DNA of 59,412 nucleotides from Xenorhabdus khoisanae (GTDB lineage: Bacteria > Pseudomonadota > Gammaproteobacteria > Enterobacterales > Enterobacteriaceae): positions 1 through 59,412 of the forward strand of contig NZ_LFCV01000015.1 of NCBI RefSeq assembly GCF_001037465.1. The letters are read 5' to 3'. Position 1 is the first letter of the stretch. Each line of letters opens with the position of its first letter. Positions 1 to 14,426 of the stretch are shown in pieces. The notes under the pieces were generated by a model that saw only the letters and a program-made list of their open reading frames with translations, ran no database searches and was not told the DNA's origin. Position numbers and translations under genes: made by a program.

Positions 1-188
<188 letters not shown>

Positions 189-328
189 AAGGTTTGATGC
201 TCAAAGAATTAAACTGTTGTTAGTTCGTAATGAATTAACTGTTCAGTCACTCTTCAAGACTTGTTATCTTTTTCGCCTTTCGGCGTGGATAGTGTCTTGC
301 GAGTGCCCACACAGATTGTCTGATTAAA

Positions 329-371
329 TTGTTAAAGAGCGTTGGCAACCGGCAGTTCTCTGCCCGGTTGC
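329..371 (-). promoter_or_regulatory. rrn leader boxA and boxB-like hairpin
   Basis: On the minus strand GCTCTTTAACAA (329-340) matches the boxA antitermination signal of rRNA leaders. Just upstream, 345-371 forms a strong hairpin whose arms are GCAACCGG and CCGGTTGC, in the place of boxB. The following leader stretch is almost identical to the E. coli rrn leader. This signal recruits the NusB/S10 antitermination complex. Assignment is by recognition of conserved sequence. Confidence 0.85.
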
Positions 372-381
372 GAGGCTGCGT

Positions 382-409
382 ATCTTACGCTTTTTGCCTC
401 CGGAGTCAA
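382..409 (-). promoter_or_regulatory. rrn promoter P2
   Basis: Minus strand: -35 TTGACT (404-409), 16-nt spacer, -10 TAAGAT (382-387). It lies about 195 nt upstream of the 16S start, where the constitutive P2 promoter of enterobacterial rrn operons is expected. Confidence 0.75.
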
Positions 410-480
410 GCGTTTATTTTCGCTTTTCTCCGACTTCCCTCGGCGGCGTGTCTCAGCTCAGCGTCGGTCAGTGGTGGCGC

Positions 481-535
481 ATTATAGGGAGTTTTCCGGC
501 GCTGACAATAGTTTTTTTGAATTTTTTTTCCGTTC
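481..535 (-). promoter_or_regulatory. rrn promoter P1 with UP element
   Basis: Minus strand: -35 TTGTCA (503-508), 16-nt spacer, -10 TATAAT (481-486), followed by a GC-rich GCGCCACC discriminator typical of stringently controlled rRNA promoters. An A/T-tract region (about 509-535) just upstream of the -35 has the composition of an UP element. Confidence 0.8.
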
Positions 536-583
536 GCGTTTTTTTTCTTCAAAACGAGGAAACAACCATCAAAAAGACTATTT

Positions 584-1126
584 TTAAGACGCTTTATTAC
601 ATGGCATTTGCAAAAATGCCTCAGAAAAACGATCTACCTGTTCCCAATCCGTATATTCAATCTCTTTTTTAGTATCTGTTTCTCCCCCAGTCATTCGCAT
701 GATGAGTTGAATCATGATGCGATCTAACCAGCGGTAACGTGGATAAAGCAACGCTCCGGCAAAAACCTCACATAAATCAGGCCGCCACGGGCTTTTAGTT
801 AAGAACTTACGTACATAAGCATTCGTTTCTGGTGTTCTCTTTTCTGGTTTTCTCGCCGTTAAATTGACACCGAAGAAAGCGGTTGGCATTTGGTTCAATT
901 GTTTTTGATGGCGAATAACAAACTTATCCAATACAGAATTGAAGTGACCATAGCGTATCGATGCACCTATCATTACTTTATGATAAGGCGTCAAATTAAC
1001 CTGCTTCAACGTAGCCAAATCTCTTAAATCACACTTAATACCAGTACGGCGGAGATTTTCTGCGATACGAGTGAGGATTTTCTTAGTCTGACCATCCTGA
1101 GTGGAATAAAGCAACAAATAGCTCAT
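584..1126 (-). CDS. hemG: Menaquinone-dependent protoporphyrinogen IX dehydrogenase HemG
   Basis: This gene encodes a 180-residue flavodoxin-like enzyme that oxidises protoporphyrinogen IX to protoporphyrin IX in haem biosynthesis, passing electrons to the quinone pool at the inner membrane. The N-terminal FMN phosphate loop reads YSTQDGQTKKI (residues ~7-17). GASIRYGHF (near 53) and RKPEKRTPETNAYVRKFL (near 112) are HemG signatures, as is YPRYRWLDRIMIQLIMRMTG near the C-terminus. Length matches E. coli HemG (181). It sits directly upstream of the rRNA operon on the same strand, as in E. coli. Family assignment is secure. Confidence 0.97.
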   Translation of the reverse strand: MSYLLLYSTQDGQTKKILTRIAENLRRTGIKCDLRDLATLKQVNLTPYHKVMIGASIRYGHFNSVLDKFVIRHQKQLNQMPTAFFGVNLTARKPEKRTPETNAYVRKFLTKSPWRPDLCEVFAGALLYPRYRWLDRIMIQLIMRMTGGETDTKKEIEYTDWEQVDRFSEAFLQMPCNKAS

Positions 1127-1172
1127 AGATACGCCCTTATTATACAGCGATTCAAATACAAATATTTCTCAC

Positions 1173-2624
1173 CTAATCACGCCAAAAAGTTGGTGTGAAC
1201 AACACTAATAGTGTAAATACTTCCAAACGTCCAAATAACATAGTGACGACTAATATCCATTTAGCCATTGGATTCATGGTTGTAAAGTTATCAGCCACTA
1301 CGCCCAACCCTGGCCCCAAGTTATTCAGTGTTGCAGCAATAGCAGAAAAAGCGGAAAACTCATCAACCCCTGTTGCAATCAATAACAACATACTAATGAT
1401 GAAGACTAAGGCATAAGCAGAAAAGAATCCCCATACTGCTTCAATAATGCGTTCTGGTAATGCCCTATGCCCTAATTTAATGGTGTATACCGCATTCGGA
1501 TGAACCAAGCGTTTTAATTCACGGGAACCTTGCAAAAACAACAACAAAATACGAATGACTTTCAGGCCGCCTCCCGTCGAACCCGCACATCCCCCAATAA
1601 ATGCAGAACATAATAGTAAGAAAGGCAGAAACAGAGGCCAGTTGGCAAAACTATCCGTTGTAAATCCCGCCGTTGTCGCCATTGAAACAACTTGAAAGAA
1701 AGCATGATTAAGTGCTTCCAATTCTGATTCATAAACGGAATGCTGCCACAATATCAGCACACAGACCGCCAGCAATGCGAATTGAATAGTAATGAACATA
1801 CGAAATTCGGGGTCACGCCAATACACTTTCAAACTTCGGCCCGAAAGAACAGCAAAATGCAGGCCAAAATTACAACCCGATATCAGCAAGAAAATGGCAA
1901 TAATTGTATTAATGGTCGGGCTATTGAAAAAACCAACACTGGCATCATGAGTGGAGAAGCCGCCAATAGCAATGGTTGAAAAGCTATGTGAGATCGCATC
2001 GAACACCGACATTCCCGCAGCCCATAGAGCTATCGCGCAAGCAATGGTCAGCAAAACATAAATCAACCAGAGTGTTTTTGCTGTTTCTGCAATACGAGGA
2101 CGCATTTTATTATCTTTCAATGGCCCCGGCATTTCAGCACGATAAAGCTGCATTCCACCAACACCAAGTAATGGCAAAATAGCAACAGCCAGAACGATAA
2201 TCCCCATACCGCCCAACCATTGCAGCATTTGTCGGTAGAAAAGAATGGCTTTGGGAAGAGAATCAAGGCCAACAAGTGTAGTTGCCCCTGTTGTTGTTAA
2301 ACCTGAGAATGACTCAAAAAAAGCATCAGTAACTGAAAGATTAGGTTTTTCAGAGAAAATAAACGGTAATGCCCCGACACTGCCCAATACTGTCCAAAAT
2401 AGGACAACAATCAAAAACCCCTCCTTTGGTTTAAGCTCGTGTTTCTGTTCCCGATTAGGCACCCATAACATTAAACCAATCACGAGGGCAAAAATGAATG
2501 TCTGACTAAATGCCCTGCCTGCGCCATCGCGATAAATCAATGCCACCAACCCCGGAATGATCATTGTGACAGAGAAAAGAATGACAAGTAGCCCGACAAT
2601 ACGGGTTATGGCGCGAAAATGCAT
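1173..2624 (-). CDS. trkH: Trk system potassium uptake protein TrkH
   Basis: This gene encodes a 483-residue integral membrane K+ channel/transporter subunit, the same length as E. coli TrkH. It has the four-fold membrane-pore-membrane layout of the SKT family. Selectivity-filter-like loops are visible as SGLTTTGATT (near 107), FSTIAIGGFSTHD, VSMATTAGFTTDSF and ATLNNLGPGLG near the C-terminus. It works with the NAD-binding regulator TrkA, which is not in this window. It lies in the conserved hemG-trkH-yigZ-pepQ order on one strand, 38 nt after yigZ. Confidence 0.97.
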   Translation of the reverse strand: MHFRAITRIVGLLVILFSVTMIIPGLVALIYRDGAGRAFSQTFIFALVIGLMLWVPNREQKHELKPKEGFLIVVLFWTVLGSVGALPFIFSEKPNLSVTDAFFESFSGLTTTGATTLVGLDSLPKAILFYRQMLQWLGGMGIIVLAVAILPLLGVGGMQLYRAEMPGPLKDNKMRPRIAETAKTLWLIYVLLTIACAIALWAAGMSVFDAISHSFSTIAIGGFSTHDASVGFFNSPTINTIIAIFLLISGCNFGLHFAVLSGRSLKVYWRDPEFRMFITIQFALLAVCVLILWQHSVYESELEALNHAFFQVVSMATTAGFTTDSFANWPLFLPFLLLCSAFIGGCAGSTGGGLKVIRILLLFLQGSRELKRLVHPNAVYTIKLGHRALPERIIEAVWGFFSAYALVFIISMLLLIATGVDEFSAFSAIAATLNNLGPGLGVVADNFTTMNPMAKWILVVTMLFGRLEVFTLLVLFTPTFWRD

Positions 2625-2661
2625 TCGGCTAGTTCCTTAGAAATCCGGTATGACAACATAA

Positions 2662-3273
2662 TTATGATTTTGGCGTTAAAGACAGAGCACCACGGCTTAG
2701 ATCCCGTAATTTATCACCTATTTCTCCCGCAAGGGTAGCTGGCAGTGATAACTGTAGCGTGACATTTTCAGCATAGTCGCTGGCAATCACTTGCCCAGAA
2801 AATTGTTGCAATAACTGTTCAACCATAGAAATGTGCGAATACTCACACTGTAATTGGTACAACTTCTGCGGCACCTTGTATTCAGTTTCCAATAATTTGA
2901 GTGCTTGCTGCACACCACTGCCATAGGCTCTCACCAATCCGCCTGTACCAAGCTTTATGCCGCCAAAATAGCGGACAGATACAGCGGTGATTTCCCCTAA
3001 TCCACTTCCTATTAATTGGGCGATCATGGGTTTACCCGCGGTTCCGGTCGGTTCTCCATCATCCGAAAAACCCAATTGCTGGGAATCATCCGGCGCACCT
3101 GCCACAAAAGCCCAGCAATGATGTCTGGCGTCAGGATATTGTTCCTTAATGCTTTGGATAAATGATTTTGCCTCATCCACCCCGCTGGTGTGTTCCAGCA
3201 GGGTAATGAAACGACTCTTTTTGATTTCTTCAGTAAAACTGACTGAAGCCGCAGGAATTAAATAAGGCTTCAT
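2662..3273 (-). CDS. yigZ: YigZ/IMPACT family protein
   Basis: This gene encodes a 203-residue member of the UPF0029/IMPACT family. The hallmark segment ARHHCWAF...SDDGEPTGTAGKPM (residues ~50-84) and the following VRYFGGIKLGTGGLVRAYG are present. The C-terminal ferredoxin-like domain (about 140-200) is intact. The biochemical role in bacteria is not firmly established; eukaryotic IMPACT acts on the Gcn2 pathway. The start ATG overlaps the pepQ stop codon by one base (TAATG), so the two are very probably translationally coupled. Confidence 0.94.
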   Translation of the reverse strand: MKPYLIPAASVSFTEEIKKSRFITLLEHTSGVDEAKSFIQSIKEQYPDARHHCWAFVAGAPDDSQQLGFSDDGEPTGTAGKPMIAQLIGSGLGEITAVSVRYFGGIKLGTGGLVRAYGSGVQQALKLLETEYKVPQKLYQLQCEYSHISMVEQLLQQFSGQVIASDYAENVTLQLSLPATLAGEIGDKLRDLSRGALSLTPKS

Positions 3274-4607
3274 TACGATAATTGTAAATCTCTGGTCATA
3301 TTTTCAATTTTTCCATCGTGAATAACGATGTTGTCTTCAATGCGAATACCACCATAAGGTTTCAGCATATCGATTTTCTTCCAATTAAAATGCTGACGGT
3401 ATTCACTTTCACGCCACTGCGCTAATAAGGTTTCAATAAAATAGAAACCCGGCTCAATGGTCAAAACCATTCCCGGCTCCAAGATACGGGTACAACGTAA
3501 ATAAGGATACATTTCTGGAGCAGCCAAGTGGGTTCCATTATCATCTTGCATAAATCCAGCGGCATCATGTACCTGCAAACCAAGTGGATGCCCGAGTCCA
3601 TGTGGGAAAAATGGAGTTGTGAGCCCGTTCTCAACCATGCTCTCTTCGCTGACGCCATGAATAATGTCATGTTTTCTCAGCAACTTGGCTATACGATGAT
3701 GCATATTGATATGGTAGTCAGTATACCGAACCCCCGCTTTAATCGTGCCAATAATCGCTTGCTGTTCTTCATTGAGATCTTTAATCAATGAGGCAAAATC
3801 GTTATTGGGTTTTGCAGCATAGGTTCTCGTAATATCGGCAACATAGCCATTATATTCCGCCCCAGCATCAATCAAGAAACTGCGAATTTCAGAAGGTACT
3901 GTCTGCTGTAATTTGGTGTAATGCAAAACGGCTGCATTTTCATTCAGGGCAACAATATTATCATAAGGAACGTCCGTATCACGGTGTCCCGTTGCCATCA
4001 GATAGAACATATTGATTTCAAATTCGCTCACACCAGACAAAAATGCCTCGTACGCCGCCTGATGACCATTCACCGCTGTTTTCTGGGCTTCACGCATACA
4101 CGCCAATTCGTAATCTGTTTTATATGAGCGATGGTAACTCAAATAATTCAAGACCGTTTCCGGGTTGATATTGTGCGCAAGAATGCCCAAAGACTTAGCT
4201 CGTTCAGTTTGCTCACCAATATAAGCGACATTCTGTTTTGGTAATCCATTCAGTTGCATACTGATATCATCGGCTTTTGCCAAATGAATCATTTCTACTT
4301 CTTCAGTCCAGTGACTATTAGGTAATCGTTCTACACTATGCCAATAATCTACCGGGGAATAAAACCAGAGCTTCGGTTTATTGACTCCATCAATCCATAA
4401 CCAGCAATTCGGGACTTTGGTCACAGGAACCCAAGCTTTAAAGTGTGCGTTTGACTTGAAAGGATAATGGTGATCATCAAGAAAAACTCGCAATGATTCA
4501 CCGGAGTGAATAAGTAAGGCATCAAGCTGAGTTCGTGCCAATATTTCACGTGCGCGTTTTTGTAATGTTTTAATATGTTCGTGGTACAGAGGTGCCAACT
4601 TTTCCAT
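3273..4607 (-). CDS. pepQ: Xaa-Pro dipeptidase PepQ
   Basis: This gene encodes a 444-residue cytoplasmic metallopeptidase (pita-bread fold, peptidase M24) that cleaves dipeptides with a C-terminal proline. Metal-ligand regions are visible: [19 protein letters not shown] (two Asp), [14 protein letters not shown] (His), [10 protein letters not shown] (Glu) and [10 protein letters not shown] (Glu). The N-terminal creatinase-like domain spans about residues 1-160. Length is close to E. coli PepQ (443). It begins a minus-strand run with yigZ and is divergent from fadB across a 273-bp gap. Confidence 0.97.
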   Translation of the reverse strand: MEKLAPLYHEHIKTLQKRAREILARTQLDALLIHSGESLRVFLDDHHYPFKSNAHFKAWVPVTKVPNCWLWIDGVNKPKLWFYSPVDYWHSVERLPNSHWTEEVEMIHLAKADDISMQLNGLPKQNVAYIGEQTERAKSLGILAHNINPETVLNYLSYHRSYKTDYELACMREAQKTAVNGHQAAYEAFLSGVSEFEINMFYLMATGHRDTDVPYDNIVALNENAAVLHYTKLQQTVPSEIRSFLIDAGAEYNGYVADITRTYAAKPNNDFASLIKDLNEEQQAIIGTIKAGVRYTDYHINMHHRIAKLLRKHDIIHGVSEESMVENGLTTPFFPHGLGHPLGLQVHDAAGFMQDDNGTHLAAPEMYPYLRCTRILEPGMVLTIEPGFYFIETLLAQWRESEYRQHFNWKKIDMLKPYGGIRIEDNIVIHDGKIENMTRDLQLS

Positions 4608-4832
4608 CTTAATTAGCCTTTTGATTTTCTGGCGGGAGCTTAAATATTACCACAATTCATTATTTGGGGAGCTATCTGATGAAAAACAGCTTATCTGGAA
4701 TAAAACGACAATATTTATATTTTTCAAAACACTAACAAAAAATATCACTCCTTGTCATAAATCTTACCTGTGATCCGTCCTACAAAAAATTAATCATTGG
4801 TTTGCATTCAATTAACACACTAATCACAATCA

Positions 4833-4859
4833 ATACCATCTGGTCATACCAGATGGTAT
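4833..4859. promoter_or_regulatory. FadR-type operator upstream of fadBA
   Basis: A perfect 12-bp inverted repeat, ATACCATCTGGT and ACCAGATGGTAT separated by CAT, lies 21 bp before the fadB start. Its core ATCTGGTCATACCAGAT (4838-4854) closely matches the FadR operator of E. coli fadBA. FadR represses beta-oxidation genes and is released by long-chain acyl-CoA. The site is between the putative promoter and the start codon, consistent with repression. The match is seen directly; FadR binding is inferred. Confidence 0.85.
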
Positions 4860-4880
4860 GCACTCATTGAGGAGAATGAC

Positions 4881-8242
<3,362 letters not shown>

Positions 8243-8348
8243 TTACCAGATTTAGTTATCAAGAGTATCTGACGATTGAAATTTATACGTATTTTTCCCT
8301 TGTCTGTCTTGTCTATTGCATCACTCTAATAAGTTGTTGCCGTAGTTT

Positions 8349-8373
8349 CCCGCCTGTCAGGGGCGGGTTTTTT
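8349..8373 (+). terminator. Rho-independent terminator of fadBA
   Basis: The hairpin CCCGCC-TGTCAGG-GGCGGG (8349-8367) is followed by a run of six T. It lies 107 bp after the fadA stop. fre converges from the other side. Confidence 0.88.
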
Positions 8374-8408
8374 ATTTTTATCGTTTTATTTTTTATCGGG
8401 AAAACGGA

Positions 8409-9110
8409 TTAGATAAACTCAAACGCATCGCCATACATGCGATCAATCGATGCATCACGTTCACTACAAAACCGCTCACGGGCAATTTTGGCCATTTCAA
8501 AGCGACCGGCGATATAAATATCATGATTTGCCAAGCTGCCAAAATCTTCCAAAACTGCACTCAGAACTGTTCCGCTCCTTCCTCTCCAGTGCTCATCAAC
8601 CTGCTCAACCACAGGAACAACCGTCAAGTTAAGATAACGCTCACTCAGTGCCTGTAACTCACCCAAATCATAAAGGTGATGCAGTTCACGCCCTCCCCAA
8701 TAAATTGAGATTTCACGGTTAGGGTTTGCTTCTAATGCTGCCAATAAGATAGAACGGGTATAGGAAAACCCTGTTCCGCCCGCAATCAATAGCATCGGAT
8801 TTTCGCTATCTTCACGAAACCATGCCTGACCATGTGGAATATCAATATCAATAACTTTCTGATCGAGTATTCTGTCCATCACCGCCATTGCATACAGGTT
8901 CAACTCAGAAGCTCCAATATGCAGCTCAATGCTCTGTTTTTCTGATGGTGGTGATGCCATAGAAAAAGGACGTTTGTCTCTTTCATCCATAACCACCATC
9001 AAATATTGCCCTGCACGAAAAGAAAAAGGCGAATCAGGTAATAAACGAACCCGATAAACTGTATCTGTAATGGAGTCAACCGATGTTACTTTACAGCTTA
9101 GTGTTGTCAT
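8409..9110 (-). CDS. fre: NAD(P)H-flavin reductase Fre
   Basis: This gene encodes a 233-residue cytoplasmic flavin reductase of the ferredoxin-NADP+ reductase superfamily that supplies reduced FMN/FAD. The flavin-binding motif RPFSMASPP (near 47) and the NAD(P) loop [20 protein letters not shown] (near 110) are clear, and the C-terminus GDAFEFI resembles E. coli Fre (GDAFAFI). Start and length match the family. It lies 10 nt downstream of ubiD on the same strand, as in E. coli. Confidence 0.97.
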   Translation of the reverse strand: MTTLSCKVTSVDSITDTVYRVRLLPDSPFSFRAGQYLMVVMDERDKRPFSMASPPSEKQSIELHIGASELNLYAMAVMDRILDQKVIDIDIPHGQAWFREDSENPMLLIAGGTGFSYTRSILLAALEANPNREISIYWGGRELHHLYDLGELQALSERYLNLTVVPVVEQVDEHWRGRSGTVLSAVLEDFGSLANHDIYIAGRFEMAKIARERFCSERDASIDRMYGDAFEFI

Positions 9111-9120
9111 GCGTTCCCTC

Positions 9121-10632
9121 TTATCGCTTCAAAATATCTAATTGATCCCAAATTTCATCGACACGGGCCCGAATCTCATCACTCATCACTATCGGACGCC
9201 CCCATTCCCTTTGTGTCTCTCCTGGCCATTTATTTGTTGCATCTAGCCCCATTTTTGATCCTAACCCTGAAATAGGGGAGGCAAAATCGAGATAGTCGAT
9301 TGGTGTATTTTCCATTAAGACAGTATCTCTCTGCGGGTCCATTCGCGTTGTTATCGCCCAGATGACATCATTCCAATCTCGCGCATTAATATCATCATCA
9401 CAGACGATAACAAATTTTGTGTACATAAATTGCCGCAGATATGACCAGACGCCCATCATGACTCGCTTGGCATGACCTGCATACTGTTTTTTCATCGTAA
9501 CGACGGCGAGCCGATAAGAGCACCCTTCTGGCGGCAGGTAAAAATCGACAATTTCAGGAAATTGCTTTTGTAGTATTGGCACCAGAACTTCATTCAACGC
9601 AACACCTAACACCGCAGGTTCATCCGGCGGACGTCCAGTATAAGTGGAATGATAGATGGCATCACGGCGCTGGGTAATATGAGTTATCGTGAATACCGGG
9701 AACATGTCAACTTCATTGTAATAACCAGTATGATCACCATACGGCCCTTCCGGTGCCATTTCACCGGGTTCAATGTAACCTTCAAGGATAATCTCAGCGC
9801 TTGCGGGGACTTCCAAGTCATTGGATATACATTTAACGACTTCCGTTTTATGCCCACGCAACAAACCAGCAAAAGCATATTCAGACAACGTATCAGGGAT
9901 TGGCGTCACTGCGCCTAATATTGTAGCTGGATCAGCCCCCAAGGCAACCGACACAGGAAAACGTTCTCCCGGATGTGCCTGACACCACTCCTGAAAATCG
10001 AGAGCGCCGCCACGATGAGATAACCAGCGCATAATCAGTTTATTTTTACCCAACACCTGCTGACGGTAGATGCCCAGATTCTGGCGCTCTTTATTCGGCC
10101 CTCTAGTCACCGTCAGCCCCCATGTGATCAATGGGGCTGCATCTTCCGGCCAACAATGCATAACCGGAATGCGGGTAAGATCCACCTCATCTCCAGCCCA
10201 AATCTGCTCCTGACAAGGTGCAGAACTAAGGCGTTTGGTTGGCATATTCAGTACCTGTTTGAATTTAGGCAATTTATCTACCAGATCACGGAATCCTTTT
10301 GGTGGCTCAGGCTCCTTAAGGAAGGCTAATAACTTACCAACATCATGCAACGCCTGAACATCATCCTGCCCCATTCCCATAGCAACCCGTTTTGGTGTTC
10401 CAAACAAATTGCACAACACTGGCATCGAATATCCTTTAGGATTTTCAAATAATAAAGCAGGGCCACCGGCACGAAGAGTACGATCTGCGATTTCAGTCAT
10501 TTCCAAATAAGGATCAACTTCCATACGAATTCGTTTTAATTCACCTGATTGCTCCAATAAGGAAAGAAAATCTCTTAGATCGCGGTATTTCATATTGTTC
10601 ATTCGTGCCGATTTGTAAGGAGGGAAGGACAT
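9121..10632 (-). CDS. ubiD: 4-hydroxy-3-polyprenylbenzoate decarboxylase UbiD
   Basis: This gene encodes the prenylated-FMN-dependent decarboxylase of ubiquinone biosynthesis. Characteristic segments are [55 protein letters not shown] (with the conserved Glu/Asp) and [15 protein letters not shown]. The long start at 10632 is preceded at 7 nt by a very good ribosome site (GGGAGGG). The start most like E. coli would be [12 protein letters not shown] at 10602, but it has no obvious ribosome site. Length is 503 or 493 residues (E. coli 497). The partner flavin prenyltransferase UbiX is not in the window. Confidence 0.96.
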   Translation of the reverse strand: MSFPPYKSARMNNMKYRDLRDFLSLLEQSGELKRIRMEVDPYLEMTEIADRTLRAGGPALLFENPKGYSMPVLCNLFGTPKRVAMGMGQDDVQALHDVGKLLAFLKEPEPPKGFRDLVDKLPKFKQVLNMPTKRLSSAPCQEQIWAGDEVDLTRIPVMHCWPEDAAPLITWGLTVTRGPNKERQNLGIYRQQVLGKNKLIMRWLSHRGGALDFQEWCQAHPGERFPVSVALGADPATILGAVTPIPDTLSEYAFAGLLRGHKTEVVKCISNDLEVPASAEIILEGYIEPGEMAPEGPYGDHTGYYNEVDMFPVFTITHITQRRDAIYHSTYTGRPPDEPAVLGVALNEVLVPILQKQFPEIVDFYLPPEGCSYRLAVVTMKKQYAGHAKRVMMGVWSYLRQFMYTKFVIVCDDDINARDWNDVIWAITTRMDPQRDTVLMENTPIDYLDFASPISGLGSKMGLDATNKWPGETQREWGRPIVMSDEIRARVDEIWDQLDILKR

Positions 10633-10675
10633 TATAAGCCCTCCCTTGAGGGTTACAAGGTAAACTCATAACTTA

Positions 10676-10807
10676 CTAAAAATCAATGGATTTAGCGTAA
10701 TCTTGTGGGGTGGGTTTCCTAGATGTAATGGAATGATACCCAATCACGAGTTTCTCTGGATTAATGGCACAAAATTCGGCGATTCGTTCATCGCAGGTTT
10801 TTCCCAT
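10676..10807 (-). CDS. Small hypothetical ORF (43 aa)
   Basis: In the 440-bp gap between ubiD and rfaH the minus strand has an ATG-started frame of 43 codons beginning MGKTCDERIAEFCAINPEKL and ending near PTPQDYAKSIDF. Its composition looks protein-like, with charged and hydrophobic residues mixed and no low-complexity bias. It has no good ribosome site, and an in-frame stop sits two codons before the ATG. I do not recognise it. It could be the tail of a decayed gene, or chance. The rest of the gap (10808-11072) shows only AT-rich sequence that presumably carries the rfaH promoter. Confidence 0.25.
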   Translation of the reverse strand: MGKTCDERIAEFCAINPEKLVIGYHSITSRKPTPQDYAKSIDF

Positions 10808-11072
10808 TACTTAGCAAAAAACTTCCATTTTTCGTTTCCTCTATGAAAAATAAGATGAAATTATCGGTACCCTTTATCATATATATGATTTTCCATAGGA
10901 ACTATTTCTACTGCATCAATAAATGTCATACATAAATTTTTACTGGAAATAAATACGCGTGATTATGACTATAATACATGGACCACATCTCAAATAACTT
11001 TTGGCTTTATTGATGACCCCTTAGTACTGGTTTTGTTATGCTAAACATTCTAAGTAATGGAGTCGGAATATT

Positions 11073-11561
11073 ATGGGAAATTGGTATCTTCTTTACTGTA
11101 AACGTGGGCAAATCTCTCGGGCGATAGAAAACCTGGAGAGACAAGATGTTATTTGCCTGACACCTACAGCCAAAATTGAAAAAATTATTCGGGGTAAGCG
11201 AACCACCGTTACTGAACCACTGTTTCCCAATTATCTTTTCGTACACTTTGATCCCGAAGTTATTCATACCACTACCGTTAACTCAACTCGTGGTGTGAAT
11301 CATTTTATTCGGTTCAGTACTTATCCCGCCATTGTTCCGCAAACATTAATTGATGAATTGATGTCTGTCACTGAGCAAGAATATGTTGCACCTGAAACAC
11401 CAATTGCTGGTGATACTGTATTGATCACTGAGGGAATTTTCGAAGGTATTCAAGCAATTTATAACGAACCAGATGGAGAAACTCGTTCCATTCTCCTGCT
11501 AAATATTCTCAACAAAGAAGTGTCGAAGGTAGTAGATAATAAACAATTTATCAAAGTCTAA
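11073..11561 (+). CDS. rfaH: Transcription/translation regulator RfaH
   Basis: This gene encodes a 162-residue NusG paralogue that binds RNA polymerase paused at ops sites and prevents premature termination in long surface-polysaccharide and toxin operons. The N-terminal NGN domain begins [32 protein letters not shown] is the beta-strand core; [10 protein letters not shown] follows. The C-terminal fold-switching KOW-like segment covers about 110-162. Length equals E. coli RfaH (162). It is a single gene on the plus strand, divergent from ubiD and followed by its own terminator. Confidence 0.97.
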   Translation: MGNWYLLYCKRGQISRAIENLERQDVICLTPTAKIEKIIRGKRTTVTEPLFPNYLFVHFDPEVIHTTTVNSTRGVNHFIRFSTYPAIVPQTLIDELMSVTEQEYVAPETPIAGDTVLITEGIFEGIQAIYNEPDGETRSILLLNILNKEVSKVVDNKQFIKV

Positions 11562-11565
11562 TCAG

Positions 11566-11590
11566 AAAACGGGCAACATTGCCCGTTTTT
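11566..11590 (+). terminator. Rho-independent terminator of rfaH
   Basis: AAAACGGGCAA and TTGCCCGTTTT are separated by CA and followed by further T (TATT). It begins 4 bp after the rfaH stop codon. Its symmetry would also let it act for the convergent hemB transcript. Confidence 0.9.
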
Positions 11591-11639
11591 ATTATATCTG
11601 TTCCAGTAAGCCAGAACCTGCCTTTACGCAAGAAGACCG

Positions 11640-12662
<1,023 letters not shown>

Positions 12663-12669
12663 CTAATGT

Positions 12670-12693
12670 AAAACCCAGCGCCAAGGCTGGGTT
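12670..12693 (-). terminator. Terminator between tatC and hemB
   Basis: On the minus strand AACCCAGC-CTTGGC-GCTGGGTT is followed by TTAC. The T-run is short, but the 8-bp stem is perfect. It ends the tatABC transcript; hemB starts 17 bp beyond the hairpin, so its promoter would lie upstream of or within this region. Confidence 0.65.
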
Positions 12694-12764
12694 GTTAGCG
12701 ATAATCGTGAATGACCAGAATCAAATTATTTTTTCAGATTGTCACCGATATCACGATCACGACT

Positions 12765-13520
12765 TTATTCATTTTCTGAATTGACTGTTTTGTGTTTACC
12801 TGATTTACCGATATAGAACTGAGAAAGTAAAATTCCTAATTCAAATAGTAAATACATGGGAATAGCTAACAAAGTTTGCGAAAAAACATCAGGCGGTGTT
12901 AACAACATGCCAACCACAAAAGCGCCTACCAAAATATAAGGGCGTTTCCTTTTCAACGATTCCGGCGTCACCACTCCGCTCCAGCACAGCAAAATAATGG
13001 CGATCGGTACTTCAAATGAAACACCAAAGGCCATAAACAGCGCCATCACAAAGCTCAGGTAATTACTGATATCTGTCGAGATCACAACACCTGCGGGAAC
13101 CGTCTTGATAAAGAAACCAAATGCAATGGGAAAAACTACAAAATAGGCGAATGCCATTCCCAGATAAAATAATACACTGCTGGAAAACAACAGAGGCATT
13201 ATCAAACGGCGTTCATGCTTATATAGCGCTGGAGCAATAAATGCCCAAACCTGATAGAGGATCATCGGGGCCGAAACGAAGACAGACACCATACCGGTTA
13301 GTTTTATCGGTGTAAAAAAAGGCGATGCCACATCTGTTGCAATCATATTTGCACCTTGAGGTAATTGTTCCATTAAAGGTGCAGCAATAAGCCGATAAAT
13401 GTCATTGGAAAAATACACCAATGCCAAGAAAACGGCCAATACAGTAATTAAGCTATTTAAAATCCGCTTACGTAATTCAATCAGATGACTAATAAGCGGT
13501 TGGGTATCATCCACAGACAT
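12765..13520 (-). CDS. tatC: Twin-arginine translocase subunit TatC
   Basis: This gene encodes a 251-residue, six-helix inner-membrane protein that recognises twin-arginine signal peptides. The N-terminal cytoplasmic segment [17 protein letters not shown] contains the conserved LxELRxR signature with the Glu needed for signal-peptide binding. Further conserved parts are the periplasmic SPFFTPIKL, the segment [10 protein letters not shown], and FGVSFEVPI. It is the third gene of tatABC, with 3 nt between the tatB stop and the tatC start. Confidence 0.97.
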   Translation of the reverse strand: MSVDDTQPLISHLIELRKRILNSLITVLAVFLALVYFSNDIYRLIAAPLMEQLPQGANMIATDVASPFFTPIKLTGMVSVFVSAPMILYQVWAFIAPALYKHERRLIMPLLFSSSVLFYLGMAFAYFVVFPIAFGFFIKTVPAGVVISTDISNYLSFVMALFMAFGVSFEVPIAIILLCWSGVVTPESLKRKRPYILVGAFVVGMLLTPPDVFSQTLLAIPMYLLFELGILLSQFYIGKSGKHKTVNSENE

Positions 13521-13523
13521 GTT

Positions 13524-14021
13524 TTAGTGTTCGCCATTTGCTTGTTCAGGAGATTTATTTTTCTGCTGTTCTGGTTTCACGCCCGATTGCTCTGAGACTG
13601 ATTCTTCTGAGGCTAATTGCTCTGAGACTAATTGCTCTGGAATTGAGCTTTTTGCAGCCGACTGGGATGCAGAGGAGTGGTAATGCGTTTCATCCTCCTC
13701 CAATTCCCTCATTTCATCGGGCTTGAGCTGATACACGTTTTTCAACGACTCAGCCGCCTCCCTTAGCTCTTCCATTGATGCCTTCAATTCTGGAGATAGT
13801 GATTGCATATCTGCTTTTTCTTCCATTTTTTTCAGGCTGTTCTGGAGCTCTTGCAATTTCAATTCTTGAGCAAGTTCATTCTGAACATTTGCCGCCAGCG
13901 AGCGTAATACCCGAATCCATCCGGCTACTGTTTTAACTGCAATAGGCAAACGCTCAGGCCCCAGAACAACCAAGCCAATGACCATCACTAACAACAGTTC
14001 ACTAAAACCAATGTCAAACAC
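13524..14021 (-). CDS. tatB: Sec-independent translocase protein TatB
   Basis: This gene encodes a 165-residue membrane-anchored protein. One N-terminal helix (about residues 5-22, [21 protein letters not shown]) carries the conserved Glu8 and the Gly-Pro hinge, followed by an amphipathic helix and a long acidic, flexible tail. The tail (about 127-147) contains a short SEQLx repeat encoded by four 15-bp units in the DNA (13585-13644). TatB pairs with TatC in the substrate-receptor complex. It lies 3 nt from tatA and 3 nt from tatC. Confidence 0.95.
   Translation of the reverse strand: MFDIGFSELLLVMVIGLVVLGPERLPIAVKTVAGWIRVLRSLAANVQNELAQELKLQELQNSLKKMEEKADMQSLSPELKASMEELREAAESLKNVYQLKPDEMRELEEDETHYHSSASQSAAKSSIPEQLVSEQLASEESVSEQSGVKPEQQKNKSPEQANGEH
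13585..13644. repeat. Four 15-bp tandem repeats inside tatB
   Basis: Four consecutive in-frame 15-bp units, consensus (a/g)attgctctgagact, differ by one to five bases each. They encode the repeating SEQ(L/S)(V/A)-type segment of the TatB tail. The region is unstructured in TatB proteins, so changes in copy number would be tolerated. Confidence 0.8.
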
Positions 14022-14024
14022 GGT

Positions 14025-14285
14025 TTATACCTGCTCTTTGTTTTTGCTCTCTGATTTTTCAGATTGTGTAACAGTAGATTTTTCAGCAAGATTTTTAGTT
14101 TCGAAATCAGCGTCATGGTTCGTTTTTTCAGGTTGCTCCGGTTTTTCGTCGTCACTTATCGCTTTTTTGAAGCCTTTAAACGACTCCCCCAAATCTGAGC
14201 CCAAGGTACGAAGTTTGTTAGTACCGAACAGCAATACGACAATGAGCGCAATAATGAGCAATTGCCAAATACTTATACCACCCAT
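14025..14285 (-). CDS. tatA: Twin-arginine translocase subunit TatA
   Basis: This gene encodes an 86-residue pore-forming Tat component: a short N-terminal transmembrane helix (residues ~3-20, [20 protein letters not shown]), the conserved [20 protein letters not shown] hinge and amphipathic helix (20-40), and a charged Lys/Glu-rich tail. E. coli TatA has 89 residues. First gene of tatABC; the promoter should lie in 14286-14426, between it and ubiB. Confidence 0.96.
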   Translation of the reverse strand: MGGISIWQLLIIALIVVLLFGTNKLRTLGSDLGESFKGFKKAISDDEKPEQPEKTNHDADFETKNLAEKSTVTQSEKSESKNKEQV

Positions 14286-14426
14286 ACTGAGTTACCTCTA
14301 TTGATTGGAATACCACATTCATCGGAATACCACTAATGATTCCATTATAAACTACGAACTTTATGTTCGAAAATAACACAATCATACCAAACACACGGTA
14401 AAGCAATCTTCACTTACTTTTTATTG

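Noticed and set aside
342..672. Two overlapping plus-strand frames of 81 and 92 codons
   Set aside because: They lie across the rRNA promoter and leader region and the end of hemG on the other strand; composition is poor and the promoter signals explain the sequence.
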